Positions 47,989 through 57,986 are shown, counted from the first letter of the stretch. The stretch: 64,000 nucleotides of DNA from Streptomyces roseolilacinus (GCF_014649335.1 NZ_BMSV01000001.1:682001-746000), one strand, 5' to 3'. The notes: a model not told the origin generated them from the sequence alone. Numbers and translations: made by a program.

Positions 47989-48726
47989 TCAGAAGTCGTC
48001 CGCGCCGTTACGGAGTTCGGGGGTCCAGTAGCCGGTGAGGGCCTTCGCCGGGTCGACGGCGATGCCCCCGCTGCCGGGCGCGGTGACGGCGATGACCGTG
48101 GAGTCGCCCTCCAGCATGACGGAGAACGCCGACACGGGTTCGTTGGCCTCGTCGACCCCGCCGTCCGACAGCTTCACCAGGGCGTAGGCCGGGGCGCCCG
48201 CCGCCAGCACGACCGGCGCGGCCGGCTTGCTCTTGGCGACGGCCGGGACGTCCTGCTTGTGGCTCTCCAGGAACTGGACGCGCGGGAAGCCCGCCAGCCG
48301 GCAGGAGTGGCGGCCGGTGTTCTTCGCGGTCAGGACGATGTGGGTGTAGGGCGGGCCGTCCTGCAGGGCGGCGGTGACGCGGACGTCCCGCGCGGTGCAC
48401 GCCGGCGTGGAGACGGCCACCTGCTTGCCGGTCGCGCCGGTGGAGCCGGTGGATCCCTTCGAGCCCGTCGAGCCGTTCGAGCCCGTCGAGCGGGCCGAGT
48501 CGTTCGATCCCGTCCGTGCCGAGTCGGCCGCCTCCGCCGCGTCGGACGTGCCGGCGCCCTTGCCGGCCGTCGTCGCGGCGGCCGCCGGGGACGACGCCAC
48601 CGTGACCGCGGGGGTCGGCGCGGACGAGGACGTGGTGTCCGCGCCGCCCTGGCAGGCGGTGAGGGACAGGGCGAGAGCCGTGCCCGCGACGGCGAGCAGC
48701 GTGGTGCGGTGGCGCGGAGCGTTCAT
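47989..48726 (-). CDS. DUF4232 lipoprotein
   Basis: 245 residues. Signal peptide with lipobox LTAC (Cys about 28), then a low-complexity Ala/Ser/Thr/Gly stretch containing TGSNGSTGSKGSTGSTGATG, and the DUF4232 domain (about 110-245: CTARDVRVTAALQDGPPYTHIVLTAKNTGRHSCRLAGFPRVQF and onward). Exported and membrane-tethered; function unknown. Convergent with the YVTN gene. Confidence 0.9.
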   Translation of the reverse strand: MNAPRHRTTLLAVAGTALALSLTACQGGADTTSSSAPTPAVTVASSPAAAATTAGKGAGTSDAAEAADSARTGSNDSARSTGSNGSTGSKGSTGSTGATGKQVAVSTPACTARDVRVTAALQDGPPYTHIVLTAKNTGRHSCRLAGFPRVQFLESHKQDVPAVAKSKPAAPVVLAAGAPAYALVKLSDGGVDEANEPVSAFSVMLEGDSTVIAVTAPGSGGIAVDPAKALTGYWTPELRNGADDF

Positions 48727-49224
48727 GGTGAGTTCCCCCGTGGGCGGTGTGGGGCCGCGGCTCGGTGCCGTCGGCCGGTTTCGTCTGCTTGCTCTTCCCG
48801 GCGGTCGGCCGCCCCGGTCCGGCCGGTGGCCGGAGAGGGGTGGCGACGGCGGGTGGTCGGCGCCGTTCCCGCACCCGCGCCGGCTCCGCTTCCCGGCTGT
48901 CCGCCGAGGGCGTGCCGACCGGAGCGCGTGCACGGGGAGGGCGTCCCGCTTCTGCCTTCAGTCGACCACCTCAGACCCCCCTCGACCAGGCGGTTCTCCC
49001 GGCAGAAGTACCGCCGCCGCACTTCTGCCGGGGCCCGCGGCCGGGCGGGTGGGGGCGTCCCCGGTGCGGGCGACGCGTCCCGGCGCGGGGCGCGTGAGGG
49101 GCGGTGGGTGCCGGACCGGCGGGGACCGCCGGTGCCGGGTCCACCTGTCCTAGTACAGAAGTGAGGGATCAGCGTGTACGGCGTACGTTCAGGCGTGTTC
49201 ACCGCGTCCACCAGGGGGTTCCTC
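48727..49224. other. Divergent intergenic region with a 12-bp inverted repeat
   Basis: About 500 bp between the DUF4232 lipoprotein and the FAD hydroxylase. It contains a perfect inverted repeat (separate entry). No frame is convincing. Confidence 0.55.
48998..49032. repeat. Perfect 12-bp inverted repeat
   Basis: CCCGGCAGAAGT, 11 nt, ACTTCTGCCGGG. No T-run on either side. Either a terminator, or an operator for one of the two divergent genes. Confidence 0.75.
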
Positions 49225-50343
49225 ATGCAGACCGTCCTCGTCTCCGGCGGCGGCGTCGCCGGTTCCGCGCTCGCCTTCTGGCTGCGCCGCCACGGCTTCG
49301 CGCCCACCGTCGTCGAGCGGGCCGCCGCCCCCCGGCGGGGCGGGCAGGCCGTCGACGTGCGGGGGGTGGCGCTCGACGTGCTGGACCGCATGGGGCTGCT
49401 GGAGCGGGCCCGCGCCGTGCGGACGCGGATGCGCGGCATGTCCGTACTGGACGCGGACGGCACCGAGGTGCACCGCAGCACCGAGTACGCCCTCAGCAGC
49501 GGGCGCCTGGACGGCGACGACGTCGAGCTGATGCGCGACGACCTGGTCGGACTGCTGCACGGCGCCGCGCGGGGCGGGGTCGAGTACCGCTTCGGGGACG
49601 CGATCGGCGCCCTGGAGGAGACGGACCGCGGCGTGCGCGTCGGCTTCGCGTCCGGGGAGGTGCGGGAGTACGACCTGGTCGTGGGCGCCGACGGGCTGCA
49701 CTCGGGGGTGCGGCGGCTGGCCTTCGGGCCGGAGGAGGGGTTCCGCCTGCACCTGGGGCAGTACCTGTCGGTGTTCACCGCGGGGAACTTCCTGGACCTG
49801 GAGGACTGGCAGCTGTGGCTGCGCGACGGCGAGGCCGGCTTCGCCGCCATGTCGGTGCCCGGCAACCACGAGCTGCGCGTGGCGTTCGGGTTCGGCTCGG
49901 GGCCGCTGGACGGCGACCACCGGGACACCGGGTGGCTGCGCGGGCTCGTCGTCGAGCGGATCGGGGGGTTGCGCTGGCCGGGGGCACCCCGGCTCGCCGA
50001 GGCCGCGCGGCGGGCCCCGGACTTCTTCTGCGACGCGATGGCGCAGATCCGCGTGGACCGCTGGTCGCGGGGCCGCGTCACGCTGCTGGGCGACGCCGGG
50101 TACTGCGCCTCGCCGCTGTCCGGCCAGGGGACCAGCCTCGCCCTGGCCGGGGCGTACGTGCTGGCGGACGCCCTGCGCGCGGCGGACGGCGACCACGCGG
50201 CCGCCTTCGCCGCGTACGAGGCGCGCATGCGACCGTTCGCCGAGGTCAACCAGGCGCTGGCGACCGAGGTCCCGGGCGCCCCGGCGCCGGAGGAGTCCGT
50301 CGCGCGGGCCAAGAACGCCCTGTCGCTCGACGGCCCGCGTTAA
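49225..50343 (+). CDS. FAD-dependent monooxygenase (PHBH/TetX-like)
   Basis: Predicted flavin hydroxylase using NAD(P)H and O2. 372 residues from ATG (MQTVLVSGGG) with AGGGGG upstream. The Rossmann FAD motif is VLVSGGGVAGSALAFWLRRHG, the DG motif VVGADGLHSGVRR, and the GD motif GRVTLLGDAGYCASPLSGQG. Substrate unknown; the class hydroxylates aromatics and polyketides and includes tetracycline-modifying enzymes. Followed at 73 bp by the RNA ligase gene, so cotranscription is possible but function appears unrelated. Confidence 0.9.
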   Translation: MQTVLVSGGGVAGSALAFWLRRHGFAPTVVERAAAPRRGGQAVDVRGVALDVLDRMGLLERARAVRTRMRGMSVLDADGTEVHRSTEYALSSGRLDGDDVELMRDDLVGLLHGAARGGVEYRFGDAIGALEETDRGVRVGFASGEVREYDLVVGADGLHSGVRRLAFGPEEGFRLHLGQYLSVFTAGNFLDLEDWQLWLRDGEAGFAAMSVPGNHELRVAFGFGSGPLDGDHRDTGWLRGLVVERIGGLRWPGAPRLAEAARRAPDFFCDAMAQIRVDRWSRGRVTLLGDAGYCASPLSGQGTSLALAGAYVLADALRAADGDHAAAFAAYEARMRPFAEVNQALATEVPGAPAPEESVARAKNALSLDGPR

Positions 50344-50416
50344 TCGCTCGATCGGCCCTCCCCCGGCTCCTACAGTGACCGGGCACGCCACAGCTCGACC
50401 GGGGGGCCGATCCACC

Positions 50417-52102
50417 ATGCGCACGGAACAGGCGCGGACCCACTATCCGCGCACGCCGCACCTGCCCTGGTCGCCCGGTGTCGGGCGGGACGACGTCCGG
50501 GCCGCGGACCTGTCGGGGTTCGCCGGGCGGGAGGTCGTGGTGACCGAGAAGCTCGACGGCGAGAACACCACCCTGTACGCGGACGGACTGCACGCCCGGT
50601 CACCGGACTCGGCGCACCATCCGTCGCGGGCCTGGGTCAAGGCGCTCCAGGGCCGGATCGCGCACACCGTCCCGGAGGGCTGGCGGGTGTGCGGGGAGAA
50701 CACGTACGCCCGGCACTCCCTCGGGTACGACCGGCTGGAGAGCCACTTCCACGGCTTCTCGGTGTGGGACGAGCTCGGGTGGTGCCTGGACTGGGACCGG
50801 ACGGTGGCGTTCCTGCGGGAGCGGGGCGTGCCGGTGCCGCCCGTGCTGTGGCGCGGGACGTTCGACGAGCGGGCGCTGCGGCGGCTGCGGGTCGACCCCC
50901 AGCGCCAGGAGGGGTACGTCGTGCGGACCGCCGAGGGCTTCATGGCCGAGGAGTTCGGGCGGCGGGTGGCGAAGTGGGTGCGCCCCGGGCACGTACGGAC
51001 CGGCACGCACTGGATGCACGCCGCCGTCACCCCGAACGGGCTGTCGGCGCGGGCCGCCCTGTGGGACGTGCGGTCCGGGGCGGCGCCCGACCCGGAGGCG
51101 CTGACGGCCGCGGTGGGCCTGGAGCCGGGTGGCCGCACCCCCGCCGACCACGCGGCCGCCCGTGACGCCGCCGCGCGGCTCGGGGTCCTCGGGGACACGC
51201 GGCTCGCCGGGGTGCTGGCCGCGCTGCTGCACCGCGAGCGCCGCGGCGTGCTGGCCGGGCGGCTCGCGCCCGCCCTGGGGCTGCCGCTCGCGCGGCGCGT
51301 CGCGGACCTGGTGGGGCTGCACGCCGGGCTGCACCGCCCGTACCCGGACGAGGAGCGCCGGGCCGGGCTCGTACGGATGTCGTACGCCGTCGACCTGGGC
51401 GCCCTGCACGCCGTCGCCGCCGCCGTGGCGCCCGACGCGGCGGCGCGCGAACAGGTGGAGTGGTCCGCCCTGCACGCCGAGGAACTGGCGGGCGCCGACC
51501 CGGTCGGCGGGGCGTTCGACGGGCTCGGCGCGGACGCCGCCGCCCGGTGCCGCGCCGAGGCGCGCGAGCTGTACGCGTCGGGGCGGATCACCACCGCCGA
51601 GGAGGCCGTCGCCGCCACCTGGCGCCTGCGCGACGGCGGCTTCCCCCGGCTGGTGCACATGGTCGGGCCCTCCGGGAGCGGCAAGAGCACCTTCGCGGGC
51701 ACCCTGCCCGGCGTCGACGCGTACGTGTCCCTGGACGCCGTGCGCGAGGAGCGCGGCGACCGCGCCGACCAGCGGGCGGGCGGCGACGTCCTGCGCGCCG
51801 GCCTGGCGCGGCTCGACGCGGCGCTCGCGGCGGGCGGCACCGTCGTCTGGGACGCCACGTCGCTCAACCCGCACCAGCGGTCCCTGGTGCACGCCGTCGC
51901 CCGGCGCCGCGACGCGCTGGTCACGCACGCGGTGGTGCTGGTCGACGACGCCGAGCTGGTGCGGCGCAACGCCGTGCGCCGGCACCCCGTCCCGGCGGAC
52001 GTGCTCGACGCGCAGCTGCGCCGGTTCGTGCCGCCGTACCCGGGCCAGGCGCACCGCACCTGGTACGTCGGCGCGGGTGGCACCGTGGAGGAGGAGGCGT
52101 AG
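50417..52102 (+). CDS. RNA ligase fused to polynucleotide kinase
   Basis: 561 residues. N-terminal nucleotidyl-transferase RNA ligase (about 1-230): motif I EKLDGEN with the AMP-accepting Lys 45, motif III-like FHGFSVWDE, motif IV EGYVVRT and motif V AKWVRP. A helical middle (about 230-405) follows. The C-terminal P-loop kinase (about 410-555) has GPSGSGKST (417-425), LDAVREERGD and WDATSLNPHQR, as in T4 Pnkp-type 5'-OH kinases. The two parts give 5' phosphorylation and sealing of RNA ends. Its TAG is immediately followed by the GTG of the next gene. Confidence 0.9.
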   Translation: MRTEQARTHYPRTPHLPWSPGVGRDDVRAADLSGFAGREVVVTEKLDGENTTLYADGLHARSPDSAHHPSRAWVKALQGRIAHTVPEGWRVCGENTYARHSLGYDRLESHFHGFSVWDELGWCLDWDRTVAFLRERGVPVPPVLWRGTFDERALRRLRVDPQRQEGYVVRTAEGFMAEEFGRRVAKWVRPGHVRTGTHWMHAAVTPNGLSARAALWDVRSGAAPDPEALTAAVGLEPGGRTPADHAAARDAAARLGVLGDTRLAGVLAALLHRERRGVLAGRLAPALGLPLARRVADLVGLHAGLHRPYPDEERRAGLVRMSYAVDLGALHAVAAAVAPDAAAREQVEWSALHAEELAGADPVGGAFDGLGADAAARCRAEARELYASGRITTAEEAVAATWRLRDGGFPRLVHMVGPSGSGKSTFAGTLPGVDAYVSLDAVREERGDRADQRAGGDVLRAGLARLDAALAAGGTVVWDATSLNPHQRSLVHAVARRRDALVTHAVVLVDDAELVRRNAVRRHPVPADVLDAQLRRFVPPYPGQAHRTWYVGAGGTVEEEA

Positions 52103-54982
52103 GTGCGTACGAGCGACGAGATCTACCACCGGGTCCGGTGGGACTCCCGGTTCGACCCGGCGCGTTTCGTGGTCGGGATCATGCAGCGCGGGGCGGAGCC
52201 GAAGCGGGTGCCGCTGCCCGCGTTCGTGCCGGGCGGGGACATCCCCTGGCACCGGGTGCTGTTCTTCGAGGCCGACGGCGAGGTCGTGTGGGACCGGGCG
52301 GCCGGAGTCGACCGGATCGACGCGACCGGCGCCGGGCGGGTGCGGGACCCGAGGCTGCTGCGGGCGCCGTTCTTCACGGCGCGGCAGCCGTACGCCTGGG
52401 ACGCGGCGGCGGGGCGGTGGGCGCCGGGCGGGACGCCGGACGGGGGCGGCCGGGCCCCGGTGGCCGCCGGGTTGCGCGTCCTGACGTGGAACACGCTGTG
52501 GGACCGGTACGACAGCGACCTCATCGACACCGCCCGGCGCCGCCCGCTGCTGCTGGACGCCCTGCGCGACGCCGACGCGGACGTGATCGCCCTCCAGGAG
52601 GCCGAGCCGGAGCTGCTGCGCGCGCTGCTGGCGGCGCGCTGGGTGCGGGACGCGTACGCGCTCGGCACCGACCCGGCCGGGCCGGACGTCGCCGAGTGCG
52701 GGCTGCTGCTGCTCAGCCGGGTGCCGGTCCGCGAGGCGGCGGCGCACGTGCTGGGCCCGCACAAGGCGGTGGCGGCGGTGGTCGTGGAGACCGGTACGGC
52801 CCGGCCGCTGGTCGTCGCGGCGACGCACCTCAGCAGCGACCACTCGCCGGACGGCGCCGGCCGGCGCGAGGCCGAGCTGGCCCGGCTCGCCGAGGGGTTC
52901 GCCGGGATCGACGGCGACGTGGTGCTGGCGGGCGACTTCAACGACGGCGGCGACCTGCCGGAGACCACGCTGGGCATGCGCGACGCGTGGACCGAGGTGC
53001 ACGGACCGGCCGACCGGACACCGACCTTCGACCCGGGCGCGAACCCGCTGGCGGCGGTCTCCTCCCTGTCGGGGCGGGCGGCGCGGCTCGACCGGGTGCT
53101 GCTGCGCGCCGAGCGGGTGCGGGTGGACGCGGCGGAGCTGACCGGCCGCGAACCGGCACCGGACGGGCTGTACGTCTCCGACCACTACGGCGTGCTGGTG
53201 GACCTGGGCCTCGACGGGACGGGCGTGCGGGGCGCGCTCGACGTGCGGCCGACGCCCCGGACCGCGGTGGCGTGGCTGCCGCCCGACGAGCTGTGGCCTC
53301 CGCTGCAGGACGTCCGCCGGGACCACGACCCGCAGGTCGGGCGGTGGCCCCCGCACGTGAACCTGCTGTTCGGGTTCGTGCCGGAGGCGCACTTCGAGCG
53401 GGCCGCGGAACTGGTCGCGGCGGCCGTGCGGGACGTCGCCCCGTTCGAGGCCCGGCTCCGGGGCGTCCACGACTTCCGCCACCGCGGCGACGCGACGGTG
53501 TGGCTGGACCCGGCGGCGGGCGGCGGGGCGCCGTGGCAGGAGCTGCGGCACGCCCTGGAGCGGCGCTTCCCCCGCTGCCGGGGCCACCACCGGGGCTTCA
53601 CCCCGCACCTGAGCCTGGGGCGGACGACGGACCCGCGGGCCCTGGTCCGCGAGGCGGAGGCCCGCCTGGGCGGTCCGCTCTCCGCCCGGGTGACCGAGGT
53701 GGCGCTGCTGTCCCGGCGCGGTGACGAACCGATGCGGGTACGGGCGACGGCGGACCTCGGCACGGGCGAGGTGCGCTGGCACGACGGGCCGCCGGCCCCG
53801 CCGCCCCCCGTGGACGGCACGGGCGGTGTGGCCGCCACCGGGGGCGCGGTCGCTGCCACCGACGCCGACGCCGACGCCGCGGGCACGGTGGCGGCGGACG
53901 GCACGGCCGCCGGGCGCGTCGTACGGCAGGTCGCCCGGGCGCTGCCCGGCGCCGAGGTGCACCTCGTCGGGTCGCGGCGGATGGGGTGCGCGCTGCCCGG
54001 CGCCGACCTGGACCTCGTGGCGGCCGTCCCCGGCGACGCGGACCTCGCGGACGTACGGGCCCGTGTCGTCGCCGCGCTGCCCGGGGCGGCGCGCGTCCGG
54101 GAGGTCGTCGGGGCGCGCGTGCCGGGCCTGCGGTTCGAGGCGTACGGGCTGGGCGTCGACCTGGTCGTCGTCCCGACCGGCGCGGTGCCGCCCGGCGACG
54201 CCGTGGCGCGCCGCGCCGAACTGGGCGAGGCGGCCGCCGTCGCGCTCAGCGCGGTCACCGACGCGGACGCCGTGCTGGCCCGGGTCGGCGACCGGGGGGC
54301 CGAGTTCACCCGGCTCGCCCGGGACGTGAAGGCGTGGGCGCGGGCGCGCGGCCTGGACGCGGCGCCGTTGGGCGGGCTCCCGGGCCTGGCGTGGGCGCTG
54401 CTGGCCGCCCGCACCGTGGGCGAGGACGACGAGGTCCGCCCCCGGCAGCTCCTGCGGCGGTTCTTCGCGACCTGGGCCGCCTGGGACTGGCGGGTCCCGG
54501 TGGGCGCGGACGTGCCCGGCGCGCTGCCGGTGACGGTGACCACCCCCACGTACCCGCGCCGCCCCTGCACCGACCAGGTCACCCCGGGCATGCGGGACCT
54601 GCTGGTCCAGGAGCTGTACCGGGCGTGGGAGCTCCTGGAGGCGGGCCCCGCCGAGGAGGGCCGGCTGCTCGACCCGCCGCCGCTGCACCGGCGGCACGCC
54701 GCGTGGGCGGTCGTGGCCGTCCCGCGGGGTCCGGAGGAGGGCCGGGTCCGGGGCCGTACGCGCGCCCTGCTCACCGCCCTCGCGGAGGCCGGCGCGCCGG
54801 ACGCCCACGCCTGGCCGCGCCCGTTCGGGACGGCGCCGGACGTCCTGCGGTACGCCGTCGGCCTCGGCGCCGCGCCACCGGACCGCGCCGCCCTCGCGGC
54901 GGTGGCCGAGCACTGGCTGCGCGGACTGCCGGGTACGACGCTGACCTGGGCGGACGGCGGGGACGTACCGACACTGCGGTGA
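52103..54982 (+). CDS. MJ1316-EEP-2H-nucleotidyltransferase multidomain RNA-repair protein
   Basis: 959 residues with GTG start directly after the RNA ligase stop. Domains in order: MJ1316/DUF504 RNA-end recognition (about 1-80, [12 protein letters not shown] and [19 protein letters not shown]); EEP phosphodiesterase (about 122-370: TWN 130, LQE 166, GDFN 278-280, LDRV 330, SDH 360-361); 2H phosphoesterase (about 385-560: HVN 418, HLS 502); and a Pol-beta-type nucleotidyltransferase with a helical poly(A)-polymerase-like domain (about 605-959: GS 623-624, DLDL 635-638, VDL 685-687). Each catalytic set appears intact. The protein could process cyclic or phosphorylated RNA ends and add nucleotides, preparing them for the adjacent ligase-kinase. 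A Pro/Ala-rich linker lies at about 562-604. Confidence 0.9.
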   Translation: MRTSDEIYHRVRWDSRFDPARFVVGIMQRGAEPKRVPLPAFVPGGDIPWHRVLFFEADGEVVWDRAAGVDRIDATGAGRVRDPRLLRAPFFTARQPYAWDAAAGRWAPGGTPDGGGRAPVAAGLRVLTWNTLWDRYDSDLIDTARRRPLLLDALRDADADVIALQEAEPELLRALLAARWVRDAYALGTDPAGPDVAECGLLLLSRVPVREAAAHVLGPHKAVAAVVVETGTARPLVVAATHLSSDHSPDGAGRREAELARLAEGFAGIDGDVVLAGDFNDGGDLPETTLGMRDAWTEVHGPADRTPTFDPGANPLAAVSSLSGRAARLDRVLLRAERVRVDAAELTGREPAPDGLYVSDHYGVLVDLGLDGTGVRGALDVRPTPRTAVAWLPPDELWPPLQDVRRDHDPQVGRWPPHVNLLFGFVPEAHFERAAELVAAAVRDVAPFEARLRGVHDFRHRGDATVWLDPAAGGGAPWQELRHALERRFPRCRGHHRGFTPHLSLGRTTDPRALVREAEARLGGPLSARVTEVALLSRRGDEPMRVRATADLGTGEVRWHDGPPAPPPPVDGTGGVAATGGAVAATDADADAAGTVAADGTAAGRVVRQVARALPGAEVHLVGSRRMGCALPGADLDLVAAVPGDADLADVRARVVAALPGAARVREVVGARVPGLRFEAYGLGVDLVVVPTGAVPPGDAVARRAELGEAAAVALSAVTDADAVLARVGDRGAEFTRLARDVKAWARARGLDAAPLGGLPGLAWALLAARTVGEDDEVRPRQLLRRFFATWAAWDWRVPVGADVPGALPVTVTTPTYPRRPCTDQVTPGMRDLLVQELYRAWELLEAGPAEEGRLLDPPPLHRRHAAWAVVAVPRGPEEGRVRGRTRALLTALAEAGAPDAHAWPRPFGTAPDVLRYAVGLGAAPPDRAALAAVAEHWLRGLPGTTLTWADGGDVPTLR

Positions 54983-55121
54983 ACGCCCCGGCGCCGGCGG
55001 CGGGCGTCCCGGCGGCGGACGGCGGAAGCCCCGGCCCGGCGGCGGAGGCCCCGGCGCCGCGTGGCGCGCCCCGCCCCACACGCCGGGCCCCCGCGCGGCC
55101 GGGCCGCCTCCGCCGTGGACG

Positions 55122-55619
55122 TCAGTGCGCCGCCGCCCCGCTCGCCTCGGCGTTGCGGGCGATCCGCCGCAGGACGCGCAGCGCCGCCGCGTACTCCTCG
55201 TCCGGTACGCCCTCGTGCAGCCGCGCCCGCACCTCGGCGACCAGCTGCTTCCCCCGCGCGTGGGCGGCGAGGCCGGCGTCGGTGACGCGCAGGACACCCG
55301 CCTCGTCCTCGGTGGCCCAGCCGCGCTGCAGGAACCGGGCCGGCACGCGCGGGATCTCGTCGGCGTCGTCGGCCAGCGGGGCCAGCCCGGCGGCGAGGGC
55401 CTCGCGGGTCACGCCGTCCCGTCCGGCGGCGACCAGGCGGTTGAGGGTCCACCACAGGGGCTGGGTGAGGTCGACGGACGCCATGGCGTCGCGCAGGTGC
55501 CGGAGGACGGCCCTGTTGACGACGCCGCTCCAGTAGCCGATGGGCTGCGCGGCGAGGTTCTCGTCGGTGACGTTCGGGTCGGCGGTGGCGGGAGCGAGGA
55601 CGGGTGAGGAAGGGGTCAT
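55122..55619 (-). CDS. MarR-like winged-helix protein
   Basis: 165 residues. GYWSGVVNRAVLRHLRDAMASVDLTQPLWWTLNRLVA begins the fold; the winged helix (about 60-115) includes [47 protein letters not shown], and a C-terminal helix follows. Convergent with the RNA-repair gene. The ATG lies 6 nt after a -10 hexamer, suggesting a leaderless mRNA controlled by a dyad in a 19-bp spacer. Confidence 0.85.
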   Translation of the reverse strand: MTPSSPVLAPATADPNVTDENLAAQPIGYWSGVVNRAVLRHLRDAMASVDLTQPLWWTLNRLVAAGRDGVTREALAAGLAPLADDADEIPRVPARFLQRGWATEDEAGVLRVTDAGLAAHARGKQLVAEVRARLHEGVPDEEYAAALRVLRRIARNAEASGAAAH

Positions 55620-55625
55620 GGCGCG

Positions 55626-55656
55626 ACGCTATGACCTCAAGTCGGCTTCAGGTCAA
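55626..55656 (-). promoter_or_regulatory. MarR-like gene promoter with MerR/SoxR-type dyad
   Basis: Minus strand TTGACC, 19 bp, TAGCGT. The spacer holds TGACCTGAAG-CCGA-CTTGAGGTCA, a 9-of-10 dyad, the layout of MerR-family targets. The -10 ends 6 nt before the ATG, so transcription should start at or next to it. Confidence 0.7.
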
Positions 55657-55798
55657 GGCCGGCCGTGCTTGAACACCCCGCCGCGTCCCGGGCAACCCGA
55701 GGTGTCGATAATCCGTCTAGACGACCGCGGGAACCGCGCCGACCAGCGCTTCCGCCGCAGGCAGGACCACTCACCGCAGCACCAGTACGGGGGCACAC

Positions 55799-57946
55799 GT
55801 GAACGACATACCGGGGGGCCGGCCTCACGCTGCCGTTTTCCGTACCGGAGCGGGCGAGGGGACCCCGGCCCCCGGGGGCCGCGGCGGCCTGCGCCCCACC
55901 CGCCGCCGCACCCTCTCCGTCGCCCTCGCCCTCGCCGGGGCGACCGGCCTCGGCGGCCTCGCCGGCTGCTCTGTCCCCGCCCCGCGCCGCGGCGGCCCCA
56001 CCGCCGACCCGGCGCCGGGCATGCCGATCACCAACTCGCGCCGCGCCCAGCTGATGCAGATCATGGCGCACCCGGACGACGACCTGTACTTCATGAACCC
56101 GGACTGCCAGCGCATGGTCGACGCCGGCGTCCCCCTGGTCTGCGTGTACGTCACCGCGGGCGAGCACACCGGGAAGAACCACGTCCCCGGCCGGACCGAC
56201 GAGACCGTCGCCGACAAGGCCGCGTACTCCTCCGCCCGCCACCAGGGCCTGCGCCAGGCGTACGCGCAGATGATCGGCCTCGACCGGTTCACCCCCTGGC
56301 AGAAGGGCGTCGCCACCCTCCGCGGCGACCGCCAGGCCGAGATCGACACCCTCACCCACGGCAACCGCCGCGTCGAACTGGTCTTCCTCAACCTCCCCAT
56401 GCACGCGCCCCGCCGCTGGATGGCGATCCCCAGCCTGTGGGAGGACCGCGCGCTCGGCCTGCGGACCGTGGTCGCGACCGACTCCCCCGTCCGCCGCGCC
56501 TCGGACTACGACTACGACGGCCTGATCGACGTCCTCGTGGGGCTGATGGAGCGCTACCGGCCCACCGTCGTCCACACCCTCGACCCCGACCCGGACATCC
56601 AGCACAGCGACGAGGCGACCCGCAGGAAGGACTCCGAGCAGCCCGGCTACTCGGACCACGGCGACCACACCGCCGTCGCCTCCTTCAGCTGGGCGGCGAT
56701 GGTCCGCTGGGTCGCCGAGGCCACCGCGGACGGCGGTGCGATACCGGGCTTCGTCACCACCTCCTTCCGCGGCTACTACAACCGCCACTGGCCCAAGAAC
56801 CTCCCCGAGCCGGTCCTGCGGGAGAAGGCCGCCCACCTCGTCCCGTACGGCGGCGACCCGTCCTGGCAGTGCGGCAACGACGCCGGCTGCGGCGACTACA
56901 TGGTCGGCGGCAGCCGCCCCCTCACCAACAAGAAGGGCTGGGTCCGCGCCACCCACCACCGCTACCCCGGCCCCGGCCCGGTCGTCACGACCGGCCCCGA
57001 CGGGCGGCTCTCCGTCCACGGGGTGCTGGGCCTGCGGGCGGTGCGCTGGCGGGAGACCGAGGCGGGCAGCGGCCAGTGGGGCGAACCGGACGACCTCGGC
57101 GGCGGCCCCCTCGCCCCCGGCCTGGGCGGGGCGACGCTGCTCGACGGGCGGCAGCTGCTGTTCGGGCTGCGGTTCGCGGCGCTCGGCGGGCACGGCGGCG
57201 CCAACAAGCGCGAGATCGCGGTACTGGAGCAGCGCTCCCCCGGCGGCCCGTTCCTGGCGTGGTCGGGCCTCGGGAACCCGGAGCGCGACGACGACCGGGG
57301 GCGCCGGATCGGCGTGCCCGTTGCGGTGACCGCCACGGACGGCCGCGTCCACCTCTTCGTGCGCAACGCCGACAAGGGCGTCAGCTCGCGCGTCCGGGAG
57401 GCCGACGGCACCTGGGGCCCCTGGCGGGACCTGGGCGGCGGCGAGGTGCAGGACGGGCTGTCGGCGGCGGTCGACGGGCGGGGGCGCGTGCACCTGTTCG
57501 CCGCGGGCCGGGAGCGCGTGCACCACTGGGCGCAAGGCGCCCCCGGCGAGCCGGTCGCCTTCCGTCCGGGCGGCGCGCTGCCGGCGCCGGGCGGGCCGGT
57601 CGGCGTGGCGGCCGCGCCCGACGGCGGCCTGGCGCTGTACTACCGGCGGCCGGCCGCGCCGGAGCTGGTCGCGGTACGGCCCGACGGCACCCGGCTGCCG
57701 GCCCCCGCCTTCGACGGGTACGGCACGGTCGACGCGGTCGGTACGCCCAAGGGCCCGGTCCTCCTCGGCCGCGACCTGCGCGGGCGCGTCCAGCTGCACG
57801 TCGGCGGGCGCCACGCGGTACGCGCCCGGGGCGTGGTGGCGCTGGGCCCGGCGACGCCGCACCTGGGGCCGCAGGGCGCGATGGCCGTGGGCGTCGGCGC
57901 GGACGCGTTCCCGTGGTCGTGGTCGTCCCACACGGGCACGGCCTGA
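55799..57946 (+). CDS. Tat-exported PIG-L deacetylase with beta-propeller
   Basis: 715 residues. Twin-arginine signal [14 protein letters not shown] and lipobox LAGC (Cys 57) predict a Tat lipoprotein. The PIG-L/LmbE domain (about 80-390) has AHPDDD (90-95) and a later DHGDHTAV metal site. The C-terminal ~330 residues are repeats like [29 protein letters not shown], a lectin-like propeller. PIG-L enzymes deacetylate GlcNAc-containing molecules (as in mycothiol synthesis); an extracellular substrate is likely here. Confidence 0.88.
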   Translation: MNDIPGGRPHAAVFRTGAGEGTPAPGGRGGLRPTRRRTLSVALALAGATGLGGLAGCSVPAPRRGGPTADPAPGMPITNSRRAQLMQIMAHPDDDLYFMNPDCQRMVDAGVPLVCVYVTAGEHTGKNHVPGRTDETVADKAAYSSARHQGLRQAYAQMIGLDRFTPWQKGVATLRGDRQAEIDTLTHGNRRVELVFLNLPMHAPRRWMAIPSLWEDRALGLRTVVATDSPVRRASDYDYDGLIDVLVGLMERYRPTVVHTLDPDPDIQHSDEATRRKDSEQPGYSDHGDHTAVASFSWAAMVRWVAEATADGGAIPGFVTTSFRGYYNRHWPKNLPEPVLREKAAHLVPYGGDPSWQCGNDAGCGDYMVGGSRPLTNKKGWVRATHHRYPGPGPVVTTGPDGRLSVHGVLGLRAVRWRETEAGSGQWGEPDDLGGGPLAPGLGGATLLDGRQLLFGLRFAALGGHGGANKREIAVLEQRSPGGPFLAWSGLGNPERDDDRGRRIGVPVAVTATDGRVHLFVRNADKGVSSRVREADGTWGPWRDLGGGEVQDGLSAAVDGRGRVHLFAAGRERVHHWAQGAPGEPVAFRPGGALPAPGGPVGVAAAPDGGLALYYRRPAAPELVAVRPDGTRLPAPAFDGYGTVDAVGTPKGPVLLGRDLRGRVQLHVGGRHAVRARGVVALGPATPHLGPQGAMAVGVGADAFPWSWSSHTGTA

Positions 57947-57986
57947 CGGCCCGGCCCCGGACACGCGGACACGCGGACATGACGAA

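Noticed and set aside
50600..55297. 1565-codon open frame on the minus strand opposite the RNA-repair genes
   Set aside because: It is antisense to genes with clear catalytic motifs; the translation is Arg/Pro/Gly/His-rich with no domain, as expected from GC-rich shadow frames.
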